This document shows, piece by piece, positions 43,179 to 52,141 of a stretch of DNA of 64,000 nucleotides. The translations under genes and the position numbers were made by a program. Origin of the DNA: Ancylobacter polymorphus. GTDB taxonomy: Bacteria; Pseudomonadota; Alphaproteobacteria; Rhizobiales; Xanthobacteraceae. Position 1 is the stretch's first letter. Every line of letters begins with the position of its first letter. The DNA lies in NCBI RefSeq assembly GCF_022836935.1, contig NZ_CP083239.1:2494001-2558000 (forward strand). Reading direction: 5' to 3'. The notes below the pieces were generated by a model that was not told the DNA's origin, searched no databases, and saw only the letters and a list, made by a program, of their open reading frames with translations.

Positions 43179-44675
43179 TCAGGGGGCCGGCGCGGCGGCT
43201 GGCTCCTGTGTCGCGCTCGCCGCCGCCGGCGGGGGCATGATGCGGTCGTTCATGTAGGAGAAGAACGGGTTGGACGACATGCGCACCAGCGCATCGAGGC
43301 TGACGATCAGCGCGCCGCGCTCACCCCGCACCGCCATGGCCCCGAGCTCCAGCCCGAAATTGTCCTTTGGATCGGGATGCGACCCGTACAGCCCGTCCTC
43401 AGGCGGGAAGGGCAGGGCGACATGGGACAGCGAATAGACATCGGACGGGTAGAACAGGCCGAGCGGACGCACCGTCTCCTCGGTGCTGCCGGCGGGGATG
43501 GCATGCTCGATCACCTGGTCCGACCCCGCATCCTCATTGGTGATGATCACGGTGCGGAAGGTTCGCGGCAGCGGCGGCAGCAGGCGCAGCAGCGCTGAAT
43601 AGGAGGTGGCGCGCAGCAGGGGACCGAGCTTGGTGTTGCGGTTGATGTCGAACAGCACCAGCTCGCTGCCATTGGCCGGCAACTGGCCGTACAACGCATC
43701 GATGATGGCGCGGGTGGAGACGGTGAAGTCCATCACCGACTGGAAGGTGAGCGTCGGCGCCACATCCTTCAGCCGCCCGGCCCGCGCCTCGGCGGTGATG
43801 GAGGCTTGCAGCGCCCGTGTGAGACGGTGCGACTGCACGGCGCCGTTCACCGGGAAGCTGTTGTACTTGAACGGATTGAACTCCGGCACGATGCCGAGCC
43901 ACGCCGCTTTGTCGAAGGCCGGCAGCCAGGCCGGCAGCGCCGCCAGCCCGGCGAAGCGGGCGAAGCGGGTGATGCCGATCATCGGCGAGATCAGCACCAG
44001 CCGGTCCGGGCGGACGAGTTTGTCGTCGCTGAGCGCGTCGAGCGCGTATTTCAGCGCCAGCGCACCGCCATTGGAAAAGCCGACGATTTCCAGAGGCTTG
44101 CCCGGCGCGCGGGCGGCGGCTTCGCGCACGGCGAGGCGCGTGGCGGCGAGCCAGTCCTCCCACTCGGCGGCGGTGAGCCCCGCCGGCACCGTGCCATGGC
44201 CGGGCAGACGCGGGGCGATGACCAGGAAGCCATTGGCGAGATAGCGCCGGGCGACATGGCGCAGGCTGTAGGGCGAATCGGTGAGCCCGTGCAGCAGCAC
44301 GACGACGCCCACCGGCGCGCCTTCCGGCACCAGCTCATAGGAGCGGTTGAAATCCTGCGAGAGATGGGGCGGGTAGACCACGCTGCCGGCGAAATAGCGG
44401 TTGGAGGGTACCCGGTCCTCCTCCGGCAGCGTCTGCACGACTTCGCGGGTCACGTCGGCGAACAGCTTGTCCTCGCGGGCGAGGTAGGCGCTCCAGTCGG
44501 CCTTGTCGAGCTCGGCGACGCTCATCTCCTCCGGCACGAAGGTGTGCCAGGGTTCCAGCGGCGCGCCGCTCTGGGCGAACCAGACGCGCGAGCCGAGAAA
44601 GGCGACGAACAGCACCAGCGCCAGCACGCCCGCCCATTTGAGGGCCCTGCGCAAAACCTTGAAAAGCGTGCTCAT
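43179..44675 (-). CDS. Membrane-anchored alpha/beta hydrolase
   Basis: 498 residues from the ATG at 44675, overlapping the AI-2E-type gene stop (ATGA). One N-terminal helix (WAGVLALVLFVAFLGSRVWF). The alpha/beta core has VVVLLHGLTDSPYSL, the nucleophile Ser in VGFSNGGALA and a His in LSHVALPFPP. Similar to carboxylesterase-type proteins. Co-transcribed with the AI-2E-type exporter. The frame extends far upstream but that part runs through the neighbouring gene in another frame and is not coding. Confidence 0.8.
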   Translation of the reverse strand: MSTLFKVLRRALKWAGVLALVLFVAFLGSRVWFAQSGAPLEPWHTFVPEEMSVAELDKADWSAYLAREDKLFADVTREVVQTLPEEDRVPSNRYFAGSVVYPPHLSQDFNRSYELVPEGAPVGVVVLLHGLTDSPYSLRHVARRYLANGFLVIAPRLPGHGTVPAGLTAAEWEDWLAATRLAVREAAARAPGKPLEIVGFSNGGALALKYALDALSDDKLVRPDRLVLISPMIGITRFARFAGLAALPAWLPAFDKAAWLGIVPEFNPFKYNSFPVNGAVQSHRLTRALQASITAEARAGRLKDVAPTLTFQSVMDFTVSTRAIIDALYGQLPANGSELVLFDINRNTKLGPLLRATSYSALLRLLPPLPRTFRTVIITNEDAGSDQVIEHAIPAGSTEETVRPLGLFYPSDVYSLSHVALPFPPEDGLYGSHPDPKDNFGLELGAMAVRGERGALIVSLDALVRMSSNPFFSYMNDRIMPPPAAASATQEPAAAPAP

Positions 44676-45703
44676 GAGCGGACCTCGGGTTCCTCGCGGC
44701 CGGACAGCAGCCGGGCGATCCAGCGTGTGCCGTCGCCCTCCTCGCAGAAGGTGAGGGCGGCAATGACCAGCGGCACGCCGATGAAGGCGCCGGACAGGCC
44801 CCACATGAACGCCCAGAAGAACACGGCGAACAGCACGAGGAAGGGCGAGATGGCGAGCGCCTTGCCGGCCACGCGCGGCTCGATATAGCTGCCGCTGAAG
44901 AACTGGATGACGTTCATGGCGAGGAACACCGCCACCGCAGTCTCCCACGCGCCGAATTGGGCCAGGGCGAAGAAGGTCGGCAGCAGCGTCGCCACCAGCG
45001 GGCCGATGAAGGGGATGTAGTTGAGCGCGAAGGCGATGACGCCGAAGGCCAGCGCGAGATCGAGCCCCATGGCGGCGGACAGCGCCCAGACGAACAGGCC
45101 GGTGAGCAGGCTCATCACCGTGCGCACCATCATATAGGTGCGGAACTTCGCCGCCGTCGCCGCACTGGCCCGCACGAGGCGCCGGCCGGTGTCGCCCGCT
45201 TCCGCCACCAGCTTGGTGCGGACGATGTCGACCTCCAGCAGGCCGAGCATGACGAAGATCAGCGTGACCACGCCGAAGCCGAGCATGCCGTTGAGCCGTC
45301 CGGCCAGCCCCTGAAACGTGCCGATCAGCCAGCTGGCGTTGAAGGTGTCGGCCAGCATGCCGGCGGAATAGAGCCCCATTTCCTCCAACTGCGCCGCCGT
45401 CTCGCTGTAGATCGCCTGGAAGCGCCCGGCATTGGCGATGAGCCAGCGCCCGGCCTGGCTGAAGCCCCAGATGGTGACATAGCCGAGCAGGGCCAGCGCG
45501 AGGATGGTGAGGACCAGCGTCACCATCATCGCCAGCAGCGCCGGCACGCGCTGCTGCAGCCGCTGCTGCAGCGGCCAGACAAGGGCGATGATGAACAGGG
45601 CGAACGCCACCGGCGCCACCACGGAGCGTGCGAGATAAATCGCCCCGGCCGCGAGAATGAACGCGCAGATACCGAGCGGGAGGCGGAGCGCGCCGAGCGT
45701 CAT
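44672..45703 (-). CDS. AI-2E family transporter
   Basis: 343 residues from the ATG at 45703 (a TTG at 45730 would add nine residues). Eight hydrophobic helices, with a cytoplasmic loop around LVAEAGDTGRRLVRAS and the family signature ALNYIPFIGPLVAT followed by SGSYIEPRVAGKALAISP. Members export AI-2 or unrelated solutes, or act as Na+/H+ antiporters, so the substrate is open. Its stop overlaps the hydrolase start. Confidence 0.85.
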   Translation of the reverse strand: MTLGALRLPLGICAFILAAGAIYLARSVVAPVAFALFIIALVWPLQQRLQQRVPALLAMMVTLVLTILALALLGYVTIWGFSQAGRWLIANAGRFQAIYSETAAQLEEMGLYSAGMLADTFNASWLIGTFQGLAGRLNGMLGFGVVTLIFVMLGLLEVDIVRTKLVAEAGDTGRRLVRASAATAAKFRTYMMVRTVMSLLTGLFVWALSAAMGLDLALAFGVIAFALNYIPFIGPLVATLLPTFFALAQFGAWETAVAVFLAMNVIQFFSGSYIEPRVAGKALAISPFLVLFAVFFWAFMWGLSGAFIGVPLVIAALTFCEEGDGTRWIARLLSGREEPEVRS

Positions 45704-45948
45704 GGGAGCTTTCGTGAAAGATGGCGACAAAGTGACATGCGGGATAACACGCCGCGCCGCCTTGGGAAATCCGCCAGAGCCGGCGTGACCACGGTTCGCT
45801 GACGCAAGGGCAGAGACGCCGTCGGCGCGCGCCGCGACAAGGCGGGTTAAATTGGCTGAGACGATGGTCTATCTTGCCGTCCTCGGTGGGGGCGGCGATG
45901 GGGGCGCCCCGGCCCAAACAGAACAGCCGGCCAGTTCGGGGGGATAGG

Positions 45949-46488
45949 ATGGGAGGGCTTCTCGCCTTCAGCCGTTTCGTTGACGGGTTCAACGAGAAGT
46001 TCGGCCGTATCGCCGATTACTGCGTGCTGTTCGCCTGCCTCGTCAGCGCCGGCAATGCCACGGTACGCTATCTCTTCAGCTATTCCACCAACGGCCTGCT
46101 GGAAGTGCAGTGGTATCTGTTCGGCGCCGTGGTGCTGCTGGGCGCCCCCTATACGCTCAAGCGCAACGAGCATGTGCGGGTCGATCTGGTCTACATGGCG
46201 GTGTCGCCCCGCGTGCGGCTGTGGATCGACACGCTGGGCTTCCTGCTGGTGCTCATCCCGGCCGGCCTCTATCTCACCTGGCTGAGTTTCCCCTTCTTCT
46301 GGCAGTCCTTCGAGGCCGGCGAAGTCTCGCAGAATGCCGGCGGGCTGATCCTCTGGCCGGCCAAGTTGCTGCTGCCGCTCGGCTTCGCGCTGCTCACCGT
46401 GCAGGGGCTTTCCGAACTCATCAAGCGCATTGCCGCGCTGTCGGGCGTGCTCGACATCTCGACCGACTACGAGAAGCCGCTCCAATAG
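45949..46488 (+). CDS. TRAP transporter small permease (DctQ-like)
   Basis: 179 residues, four hydrophobic helices (YCVLFACLVSAGNATVRYL, LLEVQWYLFGAVVLLGAPY, and two more). YTLKRNEHVRVDLVY is the DctQ signature. GGATAGG directly precedes the ATG. The neighbouring large permease is 52 bases downstream, but no DctP-type binding protein is encoded within the nearby sequence on either side. Confidence 0.85.
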   Translation: MGGLLAFSRFVDGFNEKFGRIADYCVLFACLVSAGNATVRYLFSYSTNGLLEVQWYLFGAVVLLGAPYTLKRNEHVRVDLVYMAVSPRVRLWIDTLGFLLVLIPAGLYLTWLSFPFFWQSFEAGEVSQNAGGLILWPAKLLLPLGFALLTVQGLSELIKRIAALSGVLDISTDYEKPLQ

Positions 46489-46540
46489 GAGCGGCACGAC
46501 ACCCCGCTGTTCCGGCCCCTATCCGACGCGCGAGCCCCGC

Positions 46541-47953
46541 ATGTTCTCCTATGGCGTGATGCCCCCGCTGATGTTCGCCGGCATGATCTGCTTCATGCTG
46601 GCCGGCTTTCCCGTCGCGTTCTCGCTGGTGGCGGTCGGCCTGTTCTTCGGCACGCTCGGCATACTGACCGACCATTTCACCTTCAGCTTCCTGCAGGCGC
46701 TGCCGTTCCGCTTCTACGGCATCATCTCGAACGACCTGCTGCTCGCCATTCCGTTCTTCACCTTCATGGGGGCGATACTGGAACGCTGCGGGCTTGCGGA
46801 GGACCTGCTGGAGGGAACGGGCAAGCTGTTCGGCAAGGTGCCGGGCGGGCTCGCCTATGCGGTGATCATCGTCGGCGCCATCCTCGGCGCCATCACCGGC
46901 ACGGTGGCGGCCTCGGTCATCGCCATGGGCGTGATCTCGCTGCCGGTGATGATCCGCTATGGCTATAATGAGCGCCTCGCCACCGGCGTCATTGCGGCCT
47001 CGGGCACGATCACCCAGCTGATCCCGCCCTCGCTGGTGTTGATCGTGCTCGCCGAGCAGCTCGGCCGTCCGGTGGGCGAGATGTATCTCGGCGCCATCGG
47101 CCCCTCGCTGCTGCAGGTGCTGATCTTCCTCGCCTATGTGTTCGTGCTGTCGCTCATAAAGCCGCAGCATATGCCGCCGCTGCCACCGGAAGCGCGCGGG
47201 GAGGGCGGCTGGCCGCTGGTGCGGCAGGTGCTGTGGGGCATGGTGCCCTCCATCGTGCTGATCCTGCTGGTGCTCGGCACGCTGGCCATGGGCCTCGCCA
47301 CGCCGACGGAAGCGGGCGCCATGGGGGCGGTCGGCGCGATTGCGCTGGCGGCGCTGCATGGGCGGCTCAGCTGGACCCTGCTGCGCCAGGCCATGGCCTC
47401 GACCGCGCGGCTGACCTCGATGGTGGTGTTCATCCTCATCGGCGCCACCGTGTTCAGCCTCGTGTTTCAGGGCATGGACGGCGCGCTGTGGATCGAGCAC
47501 CTGCTGGCCCAGCTGCCGGGCGGGAAGGTCGGATTCCTGATCTTCGTCAATGTGTTCATCTTCTTTATCGCCTTCTTCCTCGACTTCTTCGAGATCGCCT
47601 TCATCATCGTGCCGCTGCTGGTGCCGGTGGCGATGAAGCTCGACATCAATCTCGTCTGGTTCGGCGTGCTGCTGTGCGTGAACATGCAGACGGCGTTCAT
47701 GCACCCCCCCTTCGGCTTCGCGCTGTTCTACCTGCGCGGCATCGCGCCCAAGTCGATCCGCACCTCGCAGATCTATTGGGGCGCGATCCCCTGGCTGCTG
47801 ATGCAGCTTGTTCTCGTGGTCGTGGTCATCCTGTGGCCGGAGGCGGTGACCTACTGGATCAGCGCGCCCTCCACCGTGGACCCTTCGACCATCGAGCTGA
47901 ACATCCCGCAATTCGACGCGCCGCCGCTCGATCTGGCGCCGCCGAAGTTCTGA
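46541..47953 (+). CDS. TRAP transporter large permease (DctM-like)
   Basis: 470 residues with at least eleven hydrophobic helices. DctM hallmarks: PFFTFMGAILERCGLAEDLL, GITGTVAASVIAMG-like segment (AITGTVAASVIAMG), and LIPPSLVLIVLAEQ, plus QTAFMHPPFGFALFYL. The weak ribosome site (GAG seven bases upstream) suggests coupling to the small permease. It would carry an organic acid or amino acid driven by the Na+ gradient; the substrate is set by a missing binding protein. Confidence 0.85.
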   Translation: MFSYGVMPPLMFAGMICFMLAGFPVAFSLVAVGLFFGTLGILTDHFTFSFLQALPFRFYGIISNDLLLAIPFFTFMGAILERCGLAEDLLEGTGKLFGKVPGGLAYAVIIVGAILGAITGTVAASVIAMGVISLPVMIRYGYNERLATGVIAASGTITQLIPPSLVLIVLAEQLGRPVGEMYLGAIGPSLLQVLIFLAYVFVLSLIKPQHMPPLPPEARGEGGWPLVRQVLWGMVPSIVLILLVLGTLAMGLATPTEAGAMGAVGAIALAALHGRLSWTLLRQAMASTARLTSMVVFILIGATVFSLVFQGMDGALWIEHLLAQLPGGKVGFLIFVNVFIFFIAFFLDFFEIAFIIVPLLVPVAMKLDINLVWFGVLLCVNMQTAFMHPPFGFALFYLRGIAPKSIRTSQIYWGAIPWLLMQLVLVVVVILWPEAVTYWISAPSTVDPSTIELNIPQFDAPPLDLAPPKF

Positions 47954-47955
47954 CC

Positions 47956-48447
47956 TCAGGCGGGGAGGGCGGCGGGCGGCCTCTTTCCGCGCACCGCTGC
48001 GATGCCGGCCAGCACGAAGAGCAGCAGGACGACGCCCTGCGCAATGGCGAAGGGCGGTTCGGACTGGGTGGGCGCCAGCGCTTTCAACGCCGGCACCTTG
48101 GCGAAGAGCTGGGCAATGGCGACGAAGACCAGCAGCCACTGGCTGGCGACAATGCCGATGGCATAGACGAGGCCCCATCGTCCGGCCCGGTGGAAATGGG
48201 TGAGCGCCGGCACGGTGACGGCGAGCACCGCCAGAGCGATGGCGCCGACGATGTGCGAGGGCAATACGCCGTTGAAGGGAAAGCCGAAACCGGTGGCGCT
48301 GGTCGCGAAGGCGGTGGCGAGGAAGGCCACCGTCCAGCCCCGCCGGTCGCGGCCGGCGATGAGGTCCGCCATCACGATGAAACCGGTGGCGATGGCGATG
48401 AGGCTGAGCCAGGTGTGGAAACCCGTCCACGTGGTCGGATCGAACAT
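47956..48447 (-). CDS. Small membrane protein of unknown function
   Basis: 163 residues with four hydrophobic helices (TWLSLIAIATGFIVMADLIAG; WTVAFLATAFATSATGFGFP; HIVGAIALAVLAVTV; and a C-terminal one). GGGGAG seven bases before the ATG at 48447 decides the start. I do not recognise the family. The last base is two bases after the TRAP permease stop, in the opposite direction. A TGATG-N5-CATCA inverted repeat upstream (around 48511-48525) is a weak operator candidate. Confidence 0.6.
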   Translation of the reverse strand: MFDPTTWTGFHTWLSLIAIATGFIVMADLIAGRDRRGWTVAFLATAFATSATGFGFPFNGVLPSHIVGAIALAVLAVTVPALTHFHRAGRWGLVYAIGIVASQWLLVFVAIAQLFAKVPALKALAPTQSEPPFAIAQGVVLLLFVLAGIAAVRGKRPPAALPA

Positions 48448-48711
48448 GCGCATGCTCCCCGATGGCGCCTCCGCCCGACGCGGTGCGCGGCGCCGGCAGG
48501 CCGCCGCCGGCGCATTGATGATATCCATCAGATTTATTGACGCCAGCACGAAAGCCTTGCGGTTGCTGCTTTTGTCGCCGACGCACGGCGGAATTCACCC
48601 GTCTGTGTCTTTCGGCCTATAGGCCGCGTCGGCGCCGCGCGCTAAGGCGAGGTCCGCTACCCGCCGCCGCCCCTTCGCCGATCGGGGCGGCCCTGCCGCA
48701 TTGGATCGCCT

Positions 48712-49980
48712 ATGTCCTCCCCCCTGTCCACGCCGGAGCGTCCGCCCGCCGGCTCTCCGCACCCGGGAATGGGTTTCCGGGAATTCGTGCTGTTCATCGC
48801 CGGATTGATGGCCACCAACGCCATCGCCATCGACTCGATGCTGCCAGCGCTGCCGGAGATCGGCGTGTCGCTCGGCATCGACACGGCGAACCACGCCCAG
48901 CTCGTCATCACCGCCTACCTGCTCGGCTTCGGCGGGGCGCAGCTGGTCTATGGCACGCTGGCGGACCGTTTCGGGCGGCGCCGCGTGCTGCTGTTCGGCC
49001 TCGCGGTCTATACGCTCGCCTCCATCGGAGCGGTGTTCGCCGGCACGCTGGGGGTGATGCTGGCGGCACGGGTGCTGCAGGGCGTGGGCTCGGCGGCGAC
49101 GCGCATTCTCGCCATCACCATCGTGCGCGACTGCTATTCCGGCTCGCACATGGCGCGGGTGATGTCGCTCGCCTTCCTCGTCTTCCTCTCGGTGCCGATC
49201 GTGGCGCCCTCCATCGGGCAGGCGATCATGCTGATCGCGCCGTGGCGCGGCATTTTCCTGATGCTGTGCCTGTTCGGGGCGGTGCTGTTCGTCTGGACGC
49301 TGGCGCGGCTGCCGGAGACGCTGCATCCGGAAGACCGCTCGCCCATCTCCTTCGCCGGCATTTCCCATGCGTTCGGGCTGATTGTCCGCAGCCGCATCAC
49401 GGTCGGCTACACGCTGGCCATCACCATGGCGATGGGCGGGCTGTTCGGTTTCATCAATTCGGCGCAGCAGGTGTTCGCGGATGCCTTCGATGCCGAGGCG
49501 TTCTTTACGCTCATCTTCGCGCTGATCGCGGTGTTCATGGCGGCTTCCTCGCTGCTCAATGCCCGGATCGTCGAAAAGCTGGGCATGCGGCGGGTGTCGC
49601 ATGCGGCGCTGTGCGGCTACGTCACCGTGACGCTTGTGCATGCCGCCATCGTGCTGGCCGGGATCGAGAGCATCTGGAGCTTCTCCATCCTGCAGGGGGC
49701 GATGATGTTCTGCTTCGGCCTCATGGTGTCGAACTTCAATTCGATGGCGATGGAGCCGGTGGGGCATGTGGCCGGCACGGCATCGTCGGTGCTGGGTTTC
49801 GTCAGCACGGTAGGCGGGGCGCTCGCCGGCTTCGCTCTGGGGCAGAATTTCGATGGCACCACGCAGCCGCTGACCCTGGGCTTCGCCGCCTTGGCCCTCG
49901 CGGCGCTGGGCTTCGTGCTGTTCGCCGAGAGGGGCCGGCTGTTCCAACGCGACCGCCACGTTTCTGATACCGAAACCTGA
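48712..49980 (+). CDS. Bcr/CflA-family drug efflux MFS transporter
   Basis: 422 residues, twelve hydrophobic helices, H+-driven exporter. MFS signature GTLADRFGRRRVLLFGL between helices 2 and 3, and the Bcr/CflA feature SMLPALPEIGVSLG in helix 1, with LQGVGSAATRILAITIVRD. A 20-residue Pro-rich tail precedes helix 1. It ends in DRHVSDTET, followed by a probable stress promoter for the next gene. Confidence 0.85.
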   Translation: MSSPLSTPERPPAGSPHPGMGFREFVLFIAGLMATNAIAIDSMLPALPEIGVSLGIDTANHAQLVITAYLLGFGGAQLVYGTLADRFGRRRVLLFGLAVYTLASIGAVFAGTLGVMLAARVLQGVGSAATRILAITIVRDCYSGSHMARVMSLAFLVFLSVPIVAPSIGQAIMLIAPWRGIFLMLCLFGAVLFVWTLARLPETLHPEDRSPISFAGISHAFGLIVRSRITVGYTLAITMAMGGLFGFINSAQQVFADAFDAEAFFTLIFALIAVFMAASSLLNARIVEKLGMRRVSHAALCGYVTVTLVHAAIVLAGIESIWSFSILQGAMMFCFGLMVSNFNSMAMEPVGHVAGTASSVLGFVSTVGGALAGFALGQNFDGTTQPLTLGFAALALAALGFVLFAERGRLFQRDRHVSDTET

Positions 49981-50037
49981 ACTGGCAGAGCACGCCAAGG
50001 TATTCCGCCGCCGTCTTCTGTCGCCTGCCCCGACACT

Positions 50038-50062
50038 GGAACGCCTTTCCTGTTTCGGCGTT
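50038..50062 (+). promoter_or_regulatory. EcfG-type general stress promoter
   Basis: GGAAC at 50038-50042 and CGTT at 50059-50062 with a 16-base spacer, identical in geometry to the site at 25236. It is 44 bases before the ATG of the DUF1236 gene. Confidence 0.7.
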
Positions 50063-50105
50063 GAGTTCCCGCCAATCAAAGGGGCAGGGCGACAGGAGAA
50101 TTACC

Positions 50106-50513
50106 ATGATTCGACATGCTATTATTGCGGCTTCGCTGGTTCTGGCCGCGCCGCTGGCCGCGAATGCGCAGGATGGCGCCGGTACCGCGGCCGGCGCGAC
50201 CACGGGGGCCGTCGGTGGCGCGCTGGTGGGTGGCCCCGTCGGGGCCGTGGTCGGCGGTGTCGCCGGGGCGGTGGTCGGGGGCATTTCCGACGAGCGCCGG
50301 TCGCGCTTCCGCGGTTATGTCGTGGAAGAGAACATCCCGTCCTATCGCGTCGAGCGTGAGGTCGTGGTCGGGACCGAGCTGCCGCCGGGCAGCATCCGCT
50401 ATTATGAAGTACCCGCCGAATATGGCGTGCAGGAATACCGTTACACCGTCGTGAACGAGCGCACCGTGCTGGTCGACCCCGCCACCAACCGGGTCGTGCA
50501 GATCATCGACTGA
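50106..50513 (+). CDS. DUF1236-type exported protein with glycine zipper
   Basis: 135 residues. Signal peptide about 1-22 (MIRHAIIAASLVLAAPLAAN). A glycine-zipper segment (about 30-65: GAVGGALVGGPVGAVVGGV) suggests membrane association. The C-terminal 60 residues (VVVGTELPPGSIRYYEVPAE, YRYTVVNERTVLVDP) match DUF1236, found in alphaproteobacterial periplasmic proteins. AGGAGA precedes the ATG. Expected to be induced by general stress through the EcfG promoter. Confidence 0.78.
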   Translation: MIRHAIIAASLVLAAPLAANAQDGAGTAAGATTGAVGGALVGGPVGAVVGGVAGAVVGGISDERRSRFRGYVVEENIPSYRVEREVVVGTELPPGSIRYYEVPAEYGVQEYRYTVVNERTVLVDPATNRVVQIID

Positions 50514-50523
50514 CGAAAGCCCG

Positions 50524-50551
50524 CTCCGTGGCGGTTCATCCCGCCGCGGAG
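50524..50551. terminator. Possible bidirectional hairpin between convergent genes
   Basis: Arms CTCCGTGGCGG (50524-50534) and CCGCCGCGGAG (50541-50551) with a six-base loop (one G-T pair in the stem). It overlaps the NUDIX gene stop codon (50536-50538) and sits 11 bases after the DUF1236 stop. No T tract, so efficiency is uncertain. Confidence 0.4.
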
Positions 50552-51075
50552 CTGGCGCTGGCCTCCGTGCGACGCGACGACCGACCGGCGCGCGGCGGCT
50601 TGGAGGCCGCGAGCAAGCGTGCCGCCCGGGACTGCGAAAATTCGAGCAAAATCGCGCCGAGTTCCGGCTCGTCGATCAGCAGCGCGGCGTCTTCGGCCGG
50701 CAGCCAGACTTGCGCCCGCTCGTGACGCTCGGGCCAGTCGGCGAGCTGACGGCGCACGGCGAGAGGATAGACAGACACTTTCACCAGCGCGAAATGGCTG
50801 TCGAGCCGCTTCCAATAGAGATACTGGCCCAGCCGCTTGCGGCCGACCTCGCCCACCACGCCGGCTTCCTGACGGGCCTCGATCTCCGCCGACTTCCAGT
50901 CCTTGCGGTTCTTCATCGGCCAGCCCTTCGGGATCACCACACGCTGGGTTTCCCGCGAGGTCATGATGAGCACCTCGATCTCGCCAGCGGGTGTCACACG
51001 GTAGGGTAGTGCCGCCACCTGGCTGAGGGGGCGGCCGTCGGTGATGCGACGCCTGATCTGCTTCTGTTTGGCCAT
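50536..51075 (-). CDS. NUDIX hydrolase, DIPP-like
   Basis: 179 residues, cytoplasmic. The NUDIX box is diverged: around GWPMKNRKDWKSAE and ARQEAGVVG, the first Glu of the GX5E is Arg and one of the EE pair is Gln. The preceding strand VLIMTSRETQRVVIPKGW matches the diphosphoinositol-polyphosphate type (PKGWP). It may act on a nucleoside diphosphate derivative or polyphosphate, with reduced or altered metal binding. The ATG at 51075 is divergent from the MAPEG gene. The C-terminal 30 residues are Arg/Ala/Ser-rich. Confidence 0.7.
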   Translation of the reverse strand: MAKQKQIRRRITDGRPLSQVAALPYRVTPAGEIEVLIMTSRETQRVVIPKGWPMKNRKDWKSAEIEARQEAGVVGEVGRKRLGQYLYWKRLDSHFALVKVSVYPLAVRRQLADWPERHERAQVWLPAEDAALLIDEPELGAILLEFSQSRAARLLAASKPPRAGRSSRRTEASASSAAG

Positions 51076-51150
51076 GATGTGCTAAATGTAGGGCATCGCG
51101 CAGGAATAGCGATGCCTCTCAGGGGCCTTTCTCATCCGACGGGATCTCGC

Positions 51151-51549
51151 ATGACGACCGAATTGAGCCTTCTCGCCTGGGTTCTCGTCCTCGCCGTGGT
51201 GCAGGTGATGCTTCCCGCCATGTGGCGTAACCGGGAGACGGGGCTCGACTACAATGCCGGCCCGCGCGACGAGCCCGGTCCGCCGGTCGGTGTGGTCACC
51301 GGTCGGCTCCGGCGTGCGCAGGCCAATCTTTATGAGACGCTTCCTCTTTTCGCTGCGGCGGTGCTGATCGCTCACGTCGCCGGCCGGGAAGGGGCGCTCA
51401 CGCTCTGGGGCGCGTGGCTCTATCTCGGGGCGCGGATCGTCTATGTGCCGCTTTATGCAATGGGCGTGCCTTATCTGCGTTCGGCAGTCTGGTCCGTGTC
51501 CCTGCTGGGGCTGGGGCTGATCCTGTTCGCCATTCTGATCCCGGGCTGA
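51151..51549 (+). CDS. MAPEG-family membrane protein
   Basis: 132 residues, four hydrophobic helices (LLAWVLVLAVVQVMLPAMW onward). MAPEG signature RRAQANLYETLPLFAAAVL, with GARIVYVPLYAMGVPYLRS closing the fold. Bacterial MAPEG members are glutathione- or eicosanoid-related, but function here is unknown. Followed 13 bases later by the hydrolase gene. Confidence 0.8.
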   Translation: MTTELSLLAWVLVLAVVQVMLPAMWRNRETGLDYNAGPRDEPGPPVGVVTGRLRRAQANLYETLPLFAAAVLIAHVAGREGALTLWGAWLYLGARIVYVPLYAMGVPYLRSAVWSVSLLGLGLILFAILIPG

Positions 51550-51562
51550 GGAGGGCGGGCGC

Positions 51563-52129
51563 ATGGCGGTCGATTTCGCCTCTTTCGATTTTCTCGTCGT
51601 CCCGGGTCGTGAGAACGCGCCGGCCGAACATTGGCAGTCGCATTGGCTCGGCGCCTTTGCCAACTCCAGCCGGCTGATCCAGGCCGAGTGGAGCCGGCCC
51701 GAGGTCGGGGCCTGGACCCACCGGCTCGATGCGGCGGTGGAAGCGGCACCGCGGCGGGTGGTGCTCATCGCGCATTCGGTGGGCGTGGCGACCGTCGTGC
51801 GCTGGACCTTGGCGCAGCCAGAGCGGGCGCGCGCCAAGGTGGCGGCGGCCTTGCTGGTGGCGCCGACGAATGTCGACGACCCCGACCCCTCCTTCGATCT
51901 CGTGCGCAATTTCGGCCCCATGCCACTCTCGCCTTTGCCTTACCCCGCCTTGATCCTGTCATCGCGGGATGATCCGCGGGTGACGCCGCACCAGGCACAG
52001 GCCTTTGCGCAGGCCTGGGGCGCGGAAATCTCCGATGTGGGCGAACTCGGCCACATCGGCTCCGCCGCCCGGCTCGGCCTGTGGCCGCAGGGGCTGGTGC
52101 TTCTGGGTGGGTTGCTGGCGCGGATCTAG
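51563..52129 (+). CDS. RBBP9/YdeN-like small alpha/beta hydrolase
   Basis: 188 residues, cytoplasmic serine hydrolase. Nucleophile Ser in LIAHSVGVATVV, acid residue in SSRDDPRVTP and the His in GELGHIGSAAR form the triad. The N-terminal LVVPGRENAPAEHWQSHW is the RBBP9/YdeN signature. GGAGG before the ATG at 51563. In an operon with the MAPEG gene, but substrate unknown. Confidence 0.82.
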   Translation: MAVDFASFDFLVVPGRENAPAEHWQSHWLGAFANSSRLIQAEWSRPEVGAWTHRLDAAVEAAPRRVVLIAHSVGVATVVRWTLAQPERARAKVAAALLVAPTNVDDPDPSFDLVRNFGPMPLSPLPYPALILSSRDDPRVTPHQAQAFAQAWGAEISDVGELGHIGSAARLGLWPQGLVLLGGLLARI

Positions 52130-52141
52130 TGGCGCTGCCGC

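Noticed and set aside
43179-45992. A 937-residue single protein joining the hydrolase and upstream region
   Set aside because: The upstream half overlaps the AI-2E-type gene out of frame; the ATG at 44675 with an ATGA overlap is the real start.
46421-48598. A 725-residue minus-strand ORF over the TRAP genes
   Set aside because: Antisense to two TRAP permease genes; extremely His/Gln/Arg-rich product typical of a shadow frame.
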